A DNA stretch of 64,000 nt from Prevotellaceae bacterium (GCA_028723455.1 JAQYEW010000001.1:78986-142985), one strand, 5' to 3'; positions 16,568 to 25,987 are shown, numbered from the stretch's first letter. Notes: generated from the sequence alone by a model not told the origin. Translations and numbers: made by a program.

Positions 16568-18448
16568 ATGGATAAAAAAACACTTACGGGCGTTGCCCTT
16601 ATGGTGCTTGTAGTTCTTGGATTCAACTGGTGGAGCCGTCCCAGTGAATCACAGTTACGTGAGATGGCCCGTCAGGACAGTATTGCTGCCGCCAAAGAGG
16701 TTCAGGCGCAGCAGTCAGAACAAGCCCGGCTGATTGCCGAGCAGAAGAAAACGGACGAGATGCGTCGGGACAGCAGCCGTTTGTTCTTTGCCAACCTCAG
16801 CGGAGAGGCCAAAACAGTAACCTTGAAGAACAAACTGGTTAATCTTCAATTCAGCACGCAGGGAGCCACAGTCCAAAGTGCCACCATCCTTGGCTATAAG
16901 GACCAGGAAAAGCAAGACGTCCGCCTTCTCACTCAGGGAGAAAACCAGCTTGACCTCACGTTGGAGTCCAAAAGCGAGAATATCCACTTTAGAGACCTTT
17001 ATTTCCAGACCGCCCAACAGACAGACTCTACGGTTACCTTCTTGGCTACGGCTGCCAATGGCGGTACGCTGGCTGTAAAATACAAGCTCCGCCCCGACAC
17101 CTATGTGCTGGACATGATCATCGAGGCACAAGGGTTGGAGAATTATTTTTCTCCCACCACGCGCAGTATGGCCATTCAATGGAGCCAGCTGGCACGACAG
17201 CAAGAGAAAGGCTTTTCTTTTGAAAACCGATACAGCACACTGACCTATAAGGACAACAAAGGCGAAACCGACAACCTAAGCGAGACGAATGACGACGAAG
17301 AAACGTCAATAGAGAACCTGGAGTGGGTAGCCTTTAAAAACCAATTCTTCAGTGCCATCCTCATCGCCCATCAGAATCTGGACAAACCCGAACTGAAGAG
17401 CACACAGATGCAGGAGGGCAGCGGCTATCTGAAGAAGTTCGAAATGCAGGCGCAGACGCTTTTTGACCCCAGTGGCAAACAGCCCACGCAAATGCAGATG
17501 TATCTTGGCCCTAACGACTTCCATGTGCTGCAAAGCGTAAACGAAGAGTCCTTGTCCAAGGAAGACCTGGACGTACACACGCTCGTTTATTTCGGCTGGC
17601 CCCTTGTACGCTTGATAAACCGCTTCTTTATTGTTTACCTTTTTGATTGGCTGCGCACGCTTGGCCTGCCCATGGGCATTGTACTGTTGCTGCTCACCCT
17701 TATCATCAAGGCCATTGTTTATCCCGCAACCCGCAAAAGTTATCTCAGCAGTGCACGTATGCGCGTACTGAAACCCGAGATTGACAAGTTAAGCGCAAAG
17801 TATCCGAAGCCCGAGGACGCCATGAAGAAGCAGCAGGAGATGATGCAACTCTACAACCAATACGGTGCCTCTCCCATGGGTGGCTGTCTGCCAATGCTTA
17901 TCCAGTTCCCCGTTTGGATTGCCCTCTTTAATTTCGTTCCTAACGCTATTGAGTTGCGAGGCCAGAGTTTTCTTTGGGCAGAGGATTTAAGTGCCTATGA
18001 CTCTCTCATCCACTGGGATACTACCCTACCCCTTATCGGCAACCACATCAGCATCTTCTGTCTTCTGTTCTCGTTGACGAATGTTGTGAACACCGTCATT
18101 TCCATGCGTCAGCAGCAGCAAAGCGCGATGATGAGCCCCGAGCAGGAAGTTCAAATGAAAATGATGAAATGGATGATGTACATCATGCCCGTTGCTTTCT
18201 TCTTTATGTTCAACGATTACAGTTCAGGCCTCTGCTACTATTATTTCCTGTCTGGCCTGACCAGCATCCTCATTACTTGGTTCCTGCGTCAGACGACCGA
18301 TGACGAGAAACTCTTGGCCAAGATGCGTGCCTACAAAGAGAAAAACGCCAACAACCCCAAAAAGCAGGGAGCCTTGGCCCAGCGCTTGGAAGCCATGCAG
18401 CAGATGGTAGAGAAACAGCAGCGCCTCCAGCAGCAAAACAAGAAATAA
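16568..18448 (+). CDS. yidC: Membrane protein insertase YidC
   Basis: This protein of 626 residues starts at MDKKTLTGVALMVLVVLGF, which is the first membrane helix. A large periplasmic domain (about residues 50-345) follows, as in Gram-negative YidC. The conserved C-terminal insertase core then begins at LFDWLRTLGLPMGIVLLLLT. It contains YNQYGASPMGGCLPMLIQFP and the last helices ending near ILITWFLRQ. The C-terminal tail is Lys/Gln rich, as expected for ribosome contact. It inserts and folds inner-membrane proteins with or without Sec. The S9 peptidase gene starts 5 bases after its stop. Confidence 0.97.
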   Translation: MDKKTLTGVALMVLVVLGFNWWSRPSESQLREMARQDSIAAAKEVQAQQSEQARLIAEQKKTDEMRRDSSRLFFANLSGEAKTVTLKNKLVNLQFSTQGATVQSATILGYKDQEKQDVRLLTQGENQLDLTLESKSENIHFRDLYFQTAQQTDSTVTFLATAANGGTLAVKYKLRPDTYVLDMIIEAQGLENYFSPTTRSMAIQWSQLARQQEKGFSFENRYSTLTYKDNKGETDNLSETNDDEETSIENLEWVAFKNQFFSAILIAHQNLDKPELKSTQMQEGSGYLKKFEMQAQTLFDPSGKQPTQMQMYLGPNDFHVLQSVNEESLSKEDLDVHTLVYFGWPLVRLINRFFIVYLFDWLRTLGLPMGIVLLLLTLIIKAIVYPATRKSYLSSARMRVLKPEIDKLSAKYPKPEDAMKKQQEMMQLYNQYGASPMGGCLPMLIQFPVWIALFNFVPNAIELRGQSFLWAEDLSAYDSLIHWDTTLPLIGNHISIFCLLFSLTNVVNTVISMRQQQQSAMMSPEQEVQMKMMKWMMYIMPVAFFFMFNDYSSGLCYYYFLSGLTSILITWFLRQTTDDEKLLAKMRAYKEKNANNPKKQGALAQRLEAMQQMVEKQQRLQQQNKK

Positions 18449-18453
18449 GTCCT

Positions 18454-20607
18454 ATGAACATTCTCTCAACATCAGTCCTTGCCATGGCACTGACTACAAG
18501 TCCCGCAGCAGAGGCACAGATACCCATCGGACGTAACGAGATTCAATTACAAAGCGACCGCATGACCCCGGAAGCCCTATGGGCAATGGGGCGCATCGGC
18601 AGCACATCCGTAAGCCCTGACAGCAAACTGATAGCATACACCGTAAGTTATTACAGCGTCGAACAGAACCGCTCGCGCACACGCATCTATCTGATGAATG
18701 CCGACGGCACGAACCAACGAACCGTCAGCAAAGACAGCCAAGCCAACGTCAGCGAGACGGATCCCACATTCATCAAGCAGGGCACGGAACTGGCCTTCCT
18801 CTGCGCCGGAGATATCTGGAGCTTCAACATCAACAGCAACGAGGCCCGCCAACTGACCCGACAGGGGGACATCGAAGGCTTCCTGTTTTCGCCTGACGAG
18901 AAACACGTCATCCTGATTCGTCAAGTAACAAGTACCTCCAGCATTGCTGCCCAAGAGAAGGACCTACCTAAAGCCAGCGGTCTTGTTATCAACGACATGA
19001 ACTATAAGCATTGGGACCAGTACGTGCAAACCATTCCACATCTTTTTCTGGCTTCCTTCAACGGTACGGAAGTGGGCGGTGAACTGCTTGACTTGCTTCA
19101 GGGCGAACCTTACGAAGCGCCCGTACTGCCTTTTGGCGGAACGGAACAGTTCTGCTGGAGCCCCGACAGCAAGAGTGTTGCCTATACCAGCCGTAAAAAG
19201 ACGGGAGTACAGTATGCCATCAGCACGGATTCGGACATATACCTTTATAATATAGCCAGCGGAGAGACCACCAATCTTTGCAAACCCAAGGGATATGTAG
19301 AGCCTCAGGCCGATGCCTTGGAAAGTTTGGCGCAACAAGCCAAGAACCAGAGCAAGGAGGACATCAACGCCGGTTACGACCAGGATCCCCAGTTCTCGCC
19401 CTGCGGTAATTATATTGCATGGAAAAGCATGGAGCGTGATGGCTATGAAAGCGACCGCCTGCGCCTTTGCGTCCTGGACTTGAAGAGCGGAAAGAAAAGC
19501 TACCTGACGGAGAGGTTCCAAAGCGGTGTTGATGAGTTCGCATGGGCACCCGACTGCAAGACGCTTTATTTCACCGGCGTATGGCATGGCCGCACACATG
19601 TCTACAGCACGAATTTCAAGGGCGAGGTGCGTCAACTCACCTTTGGTGATTACGATTATGCCGGCCTGAAAATGATGCCCAACGGCAAACAGTTGCTTGT
19701 CAAGCGTCATAGCATCTCTGCTCCCGATGACATTTATGCCCTTACACTTCAGAAAAAAGGTGAAGCCCAAGTGCGCCAACTAACGGAGGAGAACAAACAT
19801 ATCCTCTCCCAACTGTCATTGGGCAAGGTAGAGGAGCGTTGGGTAAAGACAACCGACGGCAAGGACATGCTTTGCTGGGTAATCTATCCCAGTCATTTTG
19901 ACCCCACGAAGAAGTACCCCACCCTGCTCTTCTGCGAGGGCGGACCGCAAAGTCCCGTAAGCCAGTTCTGGAGTTTCCGCTGGAACTTCCAGATTATGGC
20001 CGCCAATGACTATATTATCATTGCGCCTAACCGCCGCGGTCTGCCTGGCTTCGGCATGGAATGGCTGGAACAGATTTCGGGGGACTACAGCGGTCAGTGC
20101 ATGCAGGATTATCTCTCTGCCATTGACGATATCAAACAAGAAAGCTACGTCGATGCCGACCGCTTGGGTTGTGTCGGCGCCTCTTTCGGTGGCTATAGTG
20201 TCTACTGGTTGGCCGGCCACCACGAGAAACGCTTCAAGGCATTTATTGCCCATGACGGCATCTTCAACTTCCATGCGCAATATTACGAAACGGAGGAAAT
20301 GTGGTTCCCCAACTGGGATCTTGGAGGCAGCCCAGGCCGTCATTTCAACAAGCAGGTGTTCCAACAGAGCCCTCACCTGTTCGTAGACCAATGGGATACC
20401 CCCATCCTTTGTATCCACGGAGAAAAGGATTACCGCATCCTGCACTCTCAAGGCCAAAGTGCCTTTGCGGCCGCCCGCATGCATGGCGTTCCGGCCCAAC
20501 TCCTGCTCTATCCCGACGAAAACCACTGGGTACTCAAGCCCCAGAACGGCATCCTTTGGCAACGAACCTTCTTCCGTTGGTTGGACAAATGGCTAAAAGA
20601 TAAATAA
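18454..20607 (+). CDS. S9 family prolyl oligopeptidase-type peptidase
   Basis: This 717-residue protein has a short export signal (MNILSTSVLAMALTTSPAAEA). A seven-bladed propeller covers residues ~35-430, with WD-like repeats such as FLFSPDEKHVILIRQ and PQFSPCGNYIAWKSMERDGY. The alpha/beta-hydrolase domain begins around WVIYPSHFDPTKKYP. The catalytic triad is visible: Ser in GASFGGYSVYW near 577, Asp in HGEKDYR near 658 and His in DENHWV near 690. These are S9C/dipeptidyl-peptidase features of periplasmic enzymes that finish protein digestion to di- and tripeptides. It is co-transcribed with yidC and an MFS transporter. Confidence 0.9.
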   Translation: MNILSTSVLAMALTTSPAAEAQIPIGRNEIQLQSDRMTPEALWAMGRIGSTSVSPDSKLIAYTVSYYSVEQNRSRTRIYLMNADGTNQRTVSKDSQANVSETDPTFIKQGTELAFLCAGDIWSFNINSNEARQLTRQGDIEGFLFSPDEKHVILIRQVTSTSSIAAQEKDLPKASGLVINDMNYKHWDQYVQTIPHLFLASFNGTEVGGELLDLLQGEPYEAPVLPFGGTEQFCWSPDSKSVAYTSRKKTGVQYAISTDSDIYLYNIASGETTNLCKPKGYVEPQADALESLAQQAKNQSKEDINAGYDQDPQFSPCGNYIAWKSMERDGYESDRLRLCVLDLKSGKKSYLTERFQSGVDEFAWAPDCKTLYFTGVWHGRTHVYSTNFKGEVRQLTFGDYDYAGLKMMPNGKQLLVKRHSISAPDDIYALTLQKKGEAQVRQLTEENKHILSQLSLGKVEERWVKTTDGKDMLCWVIYPSHFDPTKKYPTLLFCEGGPQSPVSQFWSFRWNFQIMAANDYIIIAPNRRGLPGFGMEWLEQISGDYSGQCMQDYLSAIDDIKQESYVDADRLGCVGASFGGYSVYWLAGHHEKRFKAFIAHDGIFNFHAQYYETEEMWFPNWDLGGSPGRHFNKQVFQQSPHLFVDQWDTPILCIHGEKDYRILHSQGQSAFAAARMHGVPAQLLLYPDENHWVLKPQNGILWQRTFFRWLDKWLKDK

Positions 20608-20625
20608 ATACTAACGACATATCGA

Positions 20626-22233
20626 ATGAAAACACTTCGCGACAGCGCAGCAATGCGCTGGCTGGCACTTCTGCTGCTGGCCATGGGAATGTTCTGCAGC
20701 TACATCTTCATGGACATTCTTTCCCCCATCAAAGACCTTATGCTCACGCAACGCGGCTGGGACAGCACCGCCTTTGGCACGATGCAGGGTTCAGAGACTT
20801 TCTTAAACGTATTCGTCTTTTTCCTTATCTTTGCCGGCATTATCCTGGACAAGATGGGCGTTCGCTTCACTGCCCTATTAAGCGGTGCCGTCATGCTTGC
20901 GGGTGCGCTGATAAAATACTACGCTGTCAGCGAATCCTTCATCGGTTCGGGCGTTGAGACCTGGTTTACCGAGAACCTGAACTACATCCCTGTCTTTGAC
21001 GAATTGGGCGTTAGTCCTTTCTACCAAGGTATGCCCGCCAGTGCCAAGGTGGCCGCCTGTGGCTTCATGATTTTCGGTTGTGGCGTAGAGATGGCCGGCA
21101 TCACCGTCAGCCGCGGTATTGTCAAATGGTTCAAAGGACGCGAAATGGCATTGGCTATGGGTTCAGAGATGGCCTTGGCACGTTTGGGCGTTGCCACCTG
21201 CATGATTTTCTCTCCCTTCTTCGCCAAATTGGGTGGCAGCGTAGACGTATCACGCTCCGTGGCTTTCGGATTGGTACTCCTCTGTATTGCCATGATGATG
21301 TTCATCGTCTACTTCTTTATGGATGCCAAGCTTGACGCACAAACTGGCGAAGCAGAAGAGGGCGACGAACCCTTCAAGATCAGCGACATCGGACAGATTC
21401 TCAGTTCCAGCGGCTTCTGGTTGGTGAGCCTGCTGTGCGTGCTCTACTACAGCGCCATCTTCCCCTTCCAGAAATATGCCGTGGAAATGCTTCAGTGCAA
21501 CCTCACCTTCTCAGCCGTTTCCCCCGACAGTTTCTGGGCAAGCAGCACCGTTACCATCGTGCAGTATTTCTTCATGTTATTGGTGGCCATCACCGCTTTT
21601 GCCAGCAACTTTGCCAAGAACAAGCGCACGGGCTATCTGATGGACTTCACTGCCCTGGCCTTCCTGATTGTATATTGCTACATGGGCTATGCCCGTCAAA
21701 GTGCCGAGAGCGTGTTTGCCGTATTCCCCCTTTTGGCAATGGGCATCACCCCCAAATTGGGCAAATACGTGGATTACAAGGGCAAGGCTGCTACGATGCT
21801 CATTTTGGGCAGTGTACTCCTCATTGCCTGCCACCTTACGTTCGCCTTTGTCCTGCCCCTGTTCAGCGGCAATGTAGTGGGCGGTTTCATCGTGGCTTAC
21901 ATCACCATCCTTGTTTTGGGTGCAAGCTTCTCGCTGGTTCCGGCCAGTTTGTGGCCCAGCGTTCCCAAATTGGTGGACGCAAAGATCATCGGTTCGGCCT
22001 ATGCCCTTATTTTCTGGATCCAGAACATCGGTCTTTGGCTCTTCCCCTTGCTGATCGGCAAAGTGTTGGACAAGACGAACCCTGGCGTTACGGACCCCAC
22101 ACAGCTCAATTACGTATGGCCGCTCGTTATGCTTGCCAGCCTGGGGCTGGTCGCCCTCTTCATCGGCATCCTGCTGAAAGTGGTTGACAAGAAAAAGGGA
22201 TACGGTCTTGAACTCCCTAATATCAAGGAATAA
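20626..22233 (+). CDS. Major facilitator superfamily transporter
   Basis: This 535-residue inner-membrane protein has about 12 hydrophobic helices and a polar central loop near residues 240-255 (DAQTGEAEEGDEPFK). The helix 2-3 loop ILDKMGVRFTALLSGAVML resembles the MFS motif A region. The second half repeats this with GKYVDYKGKAATMLILG. Substrate is not evident. Its position right after a periplasmic peptidase suggests uptake of peptides or amino acids, but that is inference. A hairpin terminator follows at 22256. Confidence 0.85.
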   Translation: MKTLRDSAAMRWLALLLLAMGMFCSYIFMDILSPIKDLMLTQRGWDSTAFGTMQGSETFLNVFVFFLIFAGIILDKMGVRFTALLSGAVMLAGALIKYYAVSESFIGSGVETWFTENLNYIPVFDELGVSPFYQGMPASAKVAACGFMIFGCGVEMAGITVSRGIVKWFKGREMALAMGSEMALARLGVATCMIFSPFFAKLGGSVDVSRSVAFGLVLLCIAMMMFIVYFFMDAKLDAQTGEAEEGDEPFKISDIGQILSSSGFWLVSLLCVLYYSAIFPFQKYAVEMLQCNLTFSAVSPDSFWASSTVTIVQYFFMLLVAITAFASNFAKNKRTGYLMDFTALAFLIVYCYMGYARQSAESVFAVFPLLAMGITPKLGKYVDYKGKAATMLILGSVLLIACHLTFAFVLPLFSGNVVGGFIVAYITILVLGASFSLVPASLWPSVPKLVDAKIIGSAYALIFWIQNIGLWLFPLLIGKVLDKTNPGVTDPTQLNYVWPLVMLASLGLVALFIGILLKVVDKKKGYGLELPNIKE

Positions 22234-22255
22234 AAACCTGTATTTCAAAATATTA

Positions 22256-22290
22256 TATAGGCGTCATGCTGCAACGGCACGACGCCTATA
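22256..22290 (+). terminator. Hairpin terminator after the yidC operon
   Basis: TATAGGCGTC (22256-22265) and GACGCCTATA (22281-22290) form a perfect 10-bp stem, followed by TTTG. The T-tract is short, so termination may be partial. Confidence 0.6.
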
Positions 22291-22302
22291 TTTGTATCCC
22301 CA

Positions 22303-22383
22303 AAAACATATATTAGTTTTGGGTAAAACATATATATGTTTTGGTCAAAACTAATATATGATTTTACAAGAACTAATATATAC
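22303..22383. repeat. Tandem degenerate 22-base repeats
   Basis: Unit 1 is 22303-22324 and unit 2 is 22325-22346, both exactly 22 bases: AAAACATATA, two or three variable bases, G, TTTTGG and two variable bases. Units 3 (22347-22370) and 4 (from 22371) are more diverged and carry CTAATATAT. The last unit overlaps the 3' end of the glycosyltransferase gene, encoding its final F-R-I-Y and stop. Related units occur at 871-892 and 42542-42600. Confidence 0.75.
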
Positions 22384-23323
22384 GGAAATAACGCAAGAAT
22401 GATGACGTGAAAAAACCTAACCATTGGCGCAGCTCAAACAAAGGGAAAGGCAGAGCGCGACGGAAGGTTTTGTACATACGGCACAGAAGGGCGTGAACAT
22501 CATCCCGTTCCTGTGGCGTAAAAGTCCTTCCATGGACATGATAAAGCCGCAGCAGGGCCTTGTAGTTGTGCCAGCGCGTCCGATTGTATTTATCCAATAT
22601 ATGCCTCCCAACCCCCTCTTGCCGAAGTTGTTGCATAAGCAGCCAGTTGGCTTCCAAATGCAGAAAACGCTGCGGGGAAACGGCTGTGGTAGAACTCTCG
22701 GCATGGCGACGATAATAATATACTCCCTGACAGAAGGCCACACGTCGGCTGTGAAGATAGTGCAAGTGCGATGTGTTGTCATCGCTATACAGACGCAAAC
22801 GGTCATCAAAAGGATAGCGAAGATGCAGTTCACGCCTTACCATGTAAAGGCCATGAACGGTCCAATCCATGCTCTTCTCAAAAGCCTCGGCCCCACTTAT
22901 TTCATCCCCCGGCAGAAACGGCATCGCATAATCTTCCTCCCGACCATCGGGATAATGGGAACGCAGCGTAAAGACAACGCTATCCACACCTTCCGTCGCA
23001 AACTGAGAAATGGCCATTTCCAAGGCATCTGTTGAAAACCAATCATCGGCATCCAACATACAGAGAAACTTTCCCCTCGCCACTGACAAGGCCCGGTTGC
23101 GGGCAACGGCCTGTCCTTGATTCGTATCTTGACGAAAGACACGGATGCGGGCATCCATCTCGGCGTATGCCCGCAGGATGTCCCAAGTACCGTCCGTCGA
23201 AGCGTCATCCACCACAATCAGCTCCCAATCCTTCAGGCTCTGCGCCCGAACGGAATCCACCGCAAAGCGCACATATCGCTGTGCGTTAAAAGCGGCCATA
23301 AGGATACTGACCTGAGGAGACAT
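22373..23323 (-). CDS. Family 2 glycosyltransferase
   Basis: This protein of 316 residues is read from the ATG at 23323; the in-frame TTG three bases earlier is less likely. The GT-A fold is clear: VSILMAAFNAQRYVRFAVDS at the start, the nucleotide-binding IVVDDASTDGTWDIL, and the metal-binding LDADDWFSTDALE. A lysine/arginine-rich C-terminal helix follows (CRMYKTFRRALP). It should add one sugar to a lipid-linked glycan at the cytoplasmic face. The start overlaps the flippase stop as TGATG, so the pair forms a two-gene operon of surface-polysaccharide type. Confidence 0.92.
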   Translation of the reverse strand: MSPQVSILMAAFNAQRYVRFAVDSVRAQSLKDWELIVVDDASTDGTWDILRAYAEMDARIRVFRQDTNQGQAVARNRALSVARGKFLCMLDADDWFSTDALEMAISQFATEGVDSVVFTLRSHYPDGREEDYAMPFLPGDEISGAEAFEKSMDWTVHGLYMVRRELHLRYPFDDRLRLYSDDNTSHLHYLHSRRVAFCQGVYYYRRHAESSTTAVSPQRFLHLEANWLLMQQLRQEGVGRHILDKYNRTRWHNYKALLRLYHVHGRTFTPQERDDVHALLCRMYKTFRRALPFPLFELRQWLGFFTSSFLRYFRIY

Positions 23324-24843
23324 CAAGGATTCAGTCTGTTCAGTTTATTACGAAAGAAATTTGTAACATGAACGTCCTTAGACAGCTGACGATAACTGAA
23401 GAACAAACTAACGAGAAAGACGGAAAGGCCGACAGCATACTTCAGCCACGTCAGACCCGGCATACACGCCAGAACAACCAACATCAGCATGCTACCCTGA
23501 ATGGCAGCCAAGCGTAGCGTTCCGCCACGCAAGCGAACGCCATAGCGGATTCCGTAAAGCGTACCGATAAGCAGCATATCAAAAAGTGCCGCCAGGGACA
23601 ATGCTACGCCCGCACCCATCAGGCCGTGCCGATGATAGCCATAGAACATCAGACCGACAAACACCAAGTTATACACCGCCTCGACAAAGAGGTACATCAG
23701 ACTGTCTCCCTTTGCCAATGAACTGTAAGCCATCGGTTTCGTTATAGCGCCGAAGAACATATAGAAGACGGCACACTGGGCCATTGTTACGGCAGGCAGG
23801 AACTCACTGCTATAAAGCAGACGCATCACCCAGGGCATGGCCAATACAAAAGCGATCAACAGGGGGGTGATGAGCAGGACGCTGACGTCCACTTGTTGGT
23901 TGATGGCATAGTTCATGCGCGCCCGGTTGTTATTGACACTGCTAAGACGGGGAAAATAATCATTGCCAAAGGCGATGAAAACGATACCCGTATATGTAAC
24001 CATCAAACTATATGCCGACTTGTAGAGCCCGATATCGGAATCGCTGCCATTCAAACAATACTGGAAAAGGATGGTGGTTGTAATGCTGCCAAAGACAGCA
24101 GTGAGCATAAAGGGAATACCACGGCCTATCATCTTAAAGCCGGCCCCGATCACCTGAGGCGAAAAAAGGTGGACACGATAGGAGAACAAGCGGCAGGTAA
24201 CCACCATGTGAATCAAGACTTTTGCCGAGGACACCAAAGCCAAAGCCAGGACGATGCCACGCACCCCCATCAAATAATAAACAGGAATGGTCAACAGAAG
24301 CGTACAGACAGCAATCGCAGACTCTACGGCCGCCATCTGGTGCAACTTGCGCATACCCTTTAGGATGCTGCATTCGCCTTCCTCCAATGGCAGCGTGCCT
24401 ACAAAAAGGCAGAGAAGCAATATATCCGTCCACGAAGGTTCGCCATCAGGATAAAACCAACTATGTGCCAAAAAAGAAAGAGCCAAAGTAAGCAGAACAC
24501 CACACAAGGCAGCCAACAGGCTCCAAGTACGGATTACACCCACAAATCGGCGTGTCTTCTCGGCATCGCCCTCTTCAAAAAGTTCGCTCAGCTGTTGGAC
24601 TGCGCTGAAACCTATACCGAAATTCGTAAAGGAATTGGCCACCTCCGCACTGTTCATGTATTGTGCGTTCAGGCCCAGACCCGTACTATGAAGCAGCAGC
24701 GCAGCCAATTTGTTGCGCACGACATTCACTAATATCTTCAATCCCTGAACGCCACCGAAGATGCTGGTATATTTCAGAACATGAGCGTAACTGTCGTTCC
24801 GACGGTCGCGCTCCGTAATTGTGTTTTTCTTCTCTTCTTGCAT
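23323..24843 (-). CDS. Wzx-type oligosaccharide flippase
   Basis: This 506-residue protein has about 12-14 hydrophobic helices. The N-terminal SIFGGVQGLKILVNVVRNKLAALLL is characteristic of the polysaccharide transporter (PST/MVF) family, as is the later cytoplasmic loop DYFPRLSSVNNNRARMNYAI. Such proteins flip undecaprenyl-linked repeat units to the periplasm. It is the first gene of a two-gene operon with a GT2 enzyme. Its promoter sits only a few bases upstream of the ATG, back-to-back with that of the next glycosyltransferase. Confidence 0.9.
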   Translation of the reverse strand: MQEEKKNTITERDRRNDSYAHVLKYTSIFGGVQGLKILVNVVRNKLAALLLHSTGLGLNAQYMNSAEVANSFTNFGIGFSAVQQLSELFEEGDAEKTRRFVGVIRTWSLLAALCGVLLTLALSFLAHSWFYPDGEPSWTDILLLCLFVGTLPLEEGECSILKGMRKLHQMAAVESAIAVCTLLLTIPVYYLMGVRGIVLALALVSSAKVLIHMVVTCRLFSYRVHLFSPQVIGAGFKMIGRGIPFMLTAVFGSITTTILFQYCLNGSDSDIGLYKSAYSLMVTYTGIVFIAFGNDYFPRLSSVNNNRARMNYAINQQVDVSVLLITPLLIAFVLAMPWVMRLLYSSEFLPAVTMAQCAVFYMFFGAITKPMAYSSLAKGDSLMYLFVEAVYNLVFVGLMFYGYHRHGLMGAGVALSLAALFDMLLIGTLYGIRYGVRLRGGTLRLAAIQGSMLMLVVLACMPGLTWLKYAVGLSVFLVSLFFSYRQLSKDVHVTNFFRNKLNRLNP

Positions 24844-24853
24844 AATCTACATG

Positions 24854-24861
24854 CGAAGATA
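24854..24861 (-). promoter_or_regulatory. -7-like box for the flippase gene
   Basis: TATCTTCG on the minus strand (one base from consensus). Its 3' edge is 10 bases from the ATG at 24843, so the leader would be only a few bases long. Confidence 0.4.
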
Positions 24862-24874
24862 GTGATTTTTTCCG

Positions 24875-24882
24875 TAACTTCG
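24875..24882 (+). promoter_or_regulatory. -7-like box at the start of the glycosyltransferase gene
   Basis: TAACTTCG on the plus strand with only four bases before the ATG at 24887. Transcription would start at or next to the start codon, giving a leaderless or nearly leaderless mRNA. Confidence 0.4.
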
Positions 24883-24886
24883 TACC

Positions 24887-25987
24887 ATGAAGATACTTTT
24901 GTTAGGCGAGTACAGCAACGTCCATAATACTTTGGGTGAGGGTTTGCGCGCCCTGGGTCATCAGGTAACAACCGTCAGCGACGGAGACCATTGGAAGGAT
25001 TATCCGCGCGATATCGATCTTCGCCGCCGTTCTTTAGGCCGGTGGCATACCATGCGCTATCTCTGGGATATCCATTACCTGTGGCCCCGGTTAGCGGGAT
25101 ATGATGTAGTCCAACTTATCAACCCTGTCTTCCTGGACCTAAGGGCAGAACGTATCCTTCCCTATTACCAACGCCTCAGACAGCAAAATGGCAAAGTCTT
25201 TCTCGGTGCCTTCGGCATCGACAAACCGTGGGTTCAGGAGGGAATGAAAGCGGAAACGTTCCGATACAGCGATTTCTACCTTCACGGGCAACTGAGAGAT
25301 TACCCTGAGAGCAAACTCATGCAGCGCGACTGGCTCTATGGGCCAAAGGGCGAACTGAACGAGTATATCGCACGGGATTGCGATGGCATCATTGCCGGGC
25401 TCTACGAATACTACGTATGTCATCAGGCACGCTTCGCTCATAAGACTACCTTCATTCCCTTCCCCATCAACCATGATCGGATAACACCCATCCGGCCTCA
25501 TCCCGAAACCCAGGCCATTCGGTTCTTCATCGGCATTCAGAAAGAGCGGTCGCGCTATAAAGGAACGGATCTCATGCTCAAGGCCTTGGAGAACCTAAAA
25601 CAGCGTTTCCCCAAAGGCATGGAAATCGTCCAGGCCGAGAACATCCCTTTTGCCCGGTATCAGGATTTGATGAACCACAGCGATGTGCTTCTGGACCAGC
25701 TTTACAGCTATACACCTGCCATGAACGCGCTTTTGGGCATGGCCAAGGGAATGGCCGTCGTGAGCGGCGGAGAGGAGGAACAATACGAACTGTTAGGCGA
25801 GCACGAACTACGTCCGATCCTGAATACGCAACCTACGCAGGAAAGTGTGGAGGAGGTGCTGGCGGAACGCTTGCTGAAACACCCTGAAAATCTTAGACAA
25901 CTGCAACACGACAGTGCGCTGTACACGCGCCGCCATCACGACCACATCCGTGTGGCAGCGAAATACGTGGATTATTGGTGCAGATAA
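24887..25987 (+). CDS. GT-B type glycosyltransferase
   Basis: This 366-residue protein begins with a Rossmann-like MKILLLGEYSNVHNTLGEGL and a second strand YDVVQLINPVFL. The C-terminal half holds the nucleotide-sugar binding part: RFFIGIQKERSRYKGTDLML, the helix KALENLKQRFP, and AMNALLGMAKGMAVVSGGEEE, which resembles the E-x7-E region of GT4-like enzymes. Donor and acceptor are unknown. Its 3' end overlaps the convergent glycosyltransferase gene by 16 bases (25972-25987). It stands alone on the plus strand within the sugar cluster. Confidence 0.8.
   Translation: MKILLLGEYSNVHNTLGEGLRALGHQVTTVSDGDHWKDYPRDIDLRRRSLGRWHTMRYLWDIHYLWPRLAGYDVVQLINPVFLDLRAERILPYYQRLRQQNGKVFLGAFGIDKPWVQEGMKAETFRYSDFYLHGQLRDYPESKLMQRDWLYGPKGELNEYIARDCDGIIAGLYEYYVCHQARFAHKTTFIPFPINHDRITPIRPHPETQAIRFFIGIQKERSRYKGTDLMLKALENLKQRFPKGMEIVQAENIPFARYQDLMNHSDVLLDQLYSYTPAMNALLGMAKGMAVVSGGEEEQYELLGEHELRPILNTQPTQESVEEVLAERLLKHPENLRQLQHDSALYTRRHHDHIRVAAKYVDYWCR

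Noticed and set aside
22303..22383. CRISPR array
   Set aside because: The units are contiguous and degenerate with no unique spacers between them, and no cas genes are present.
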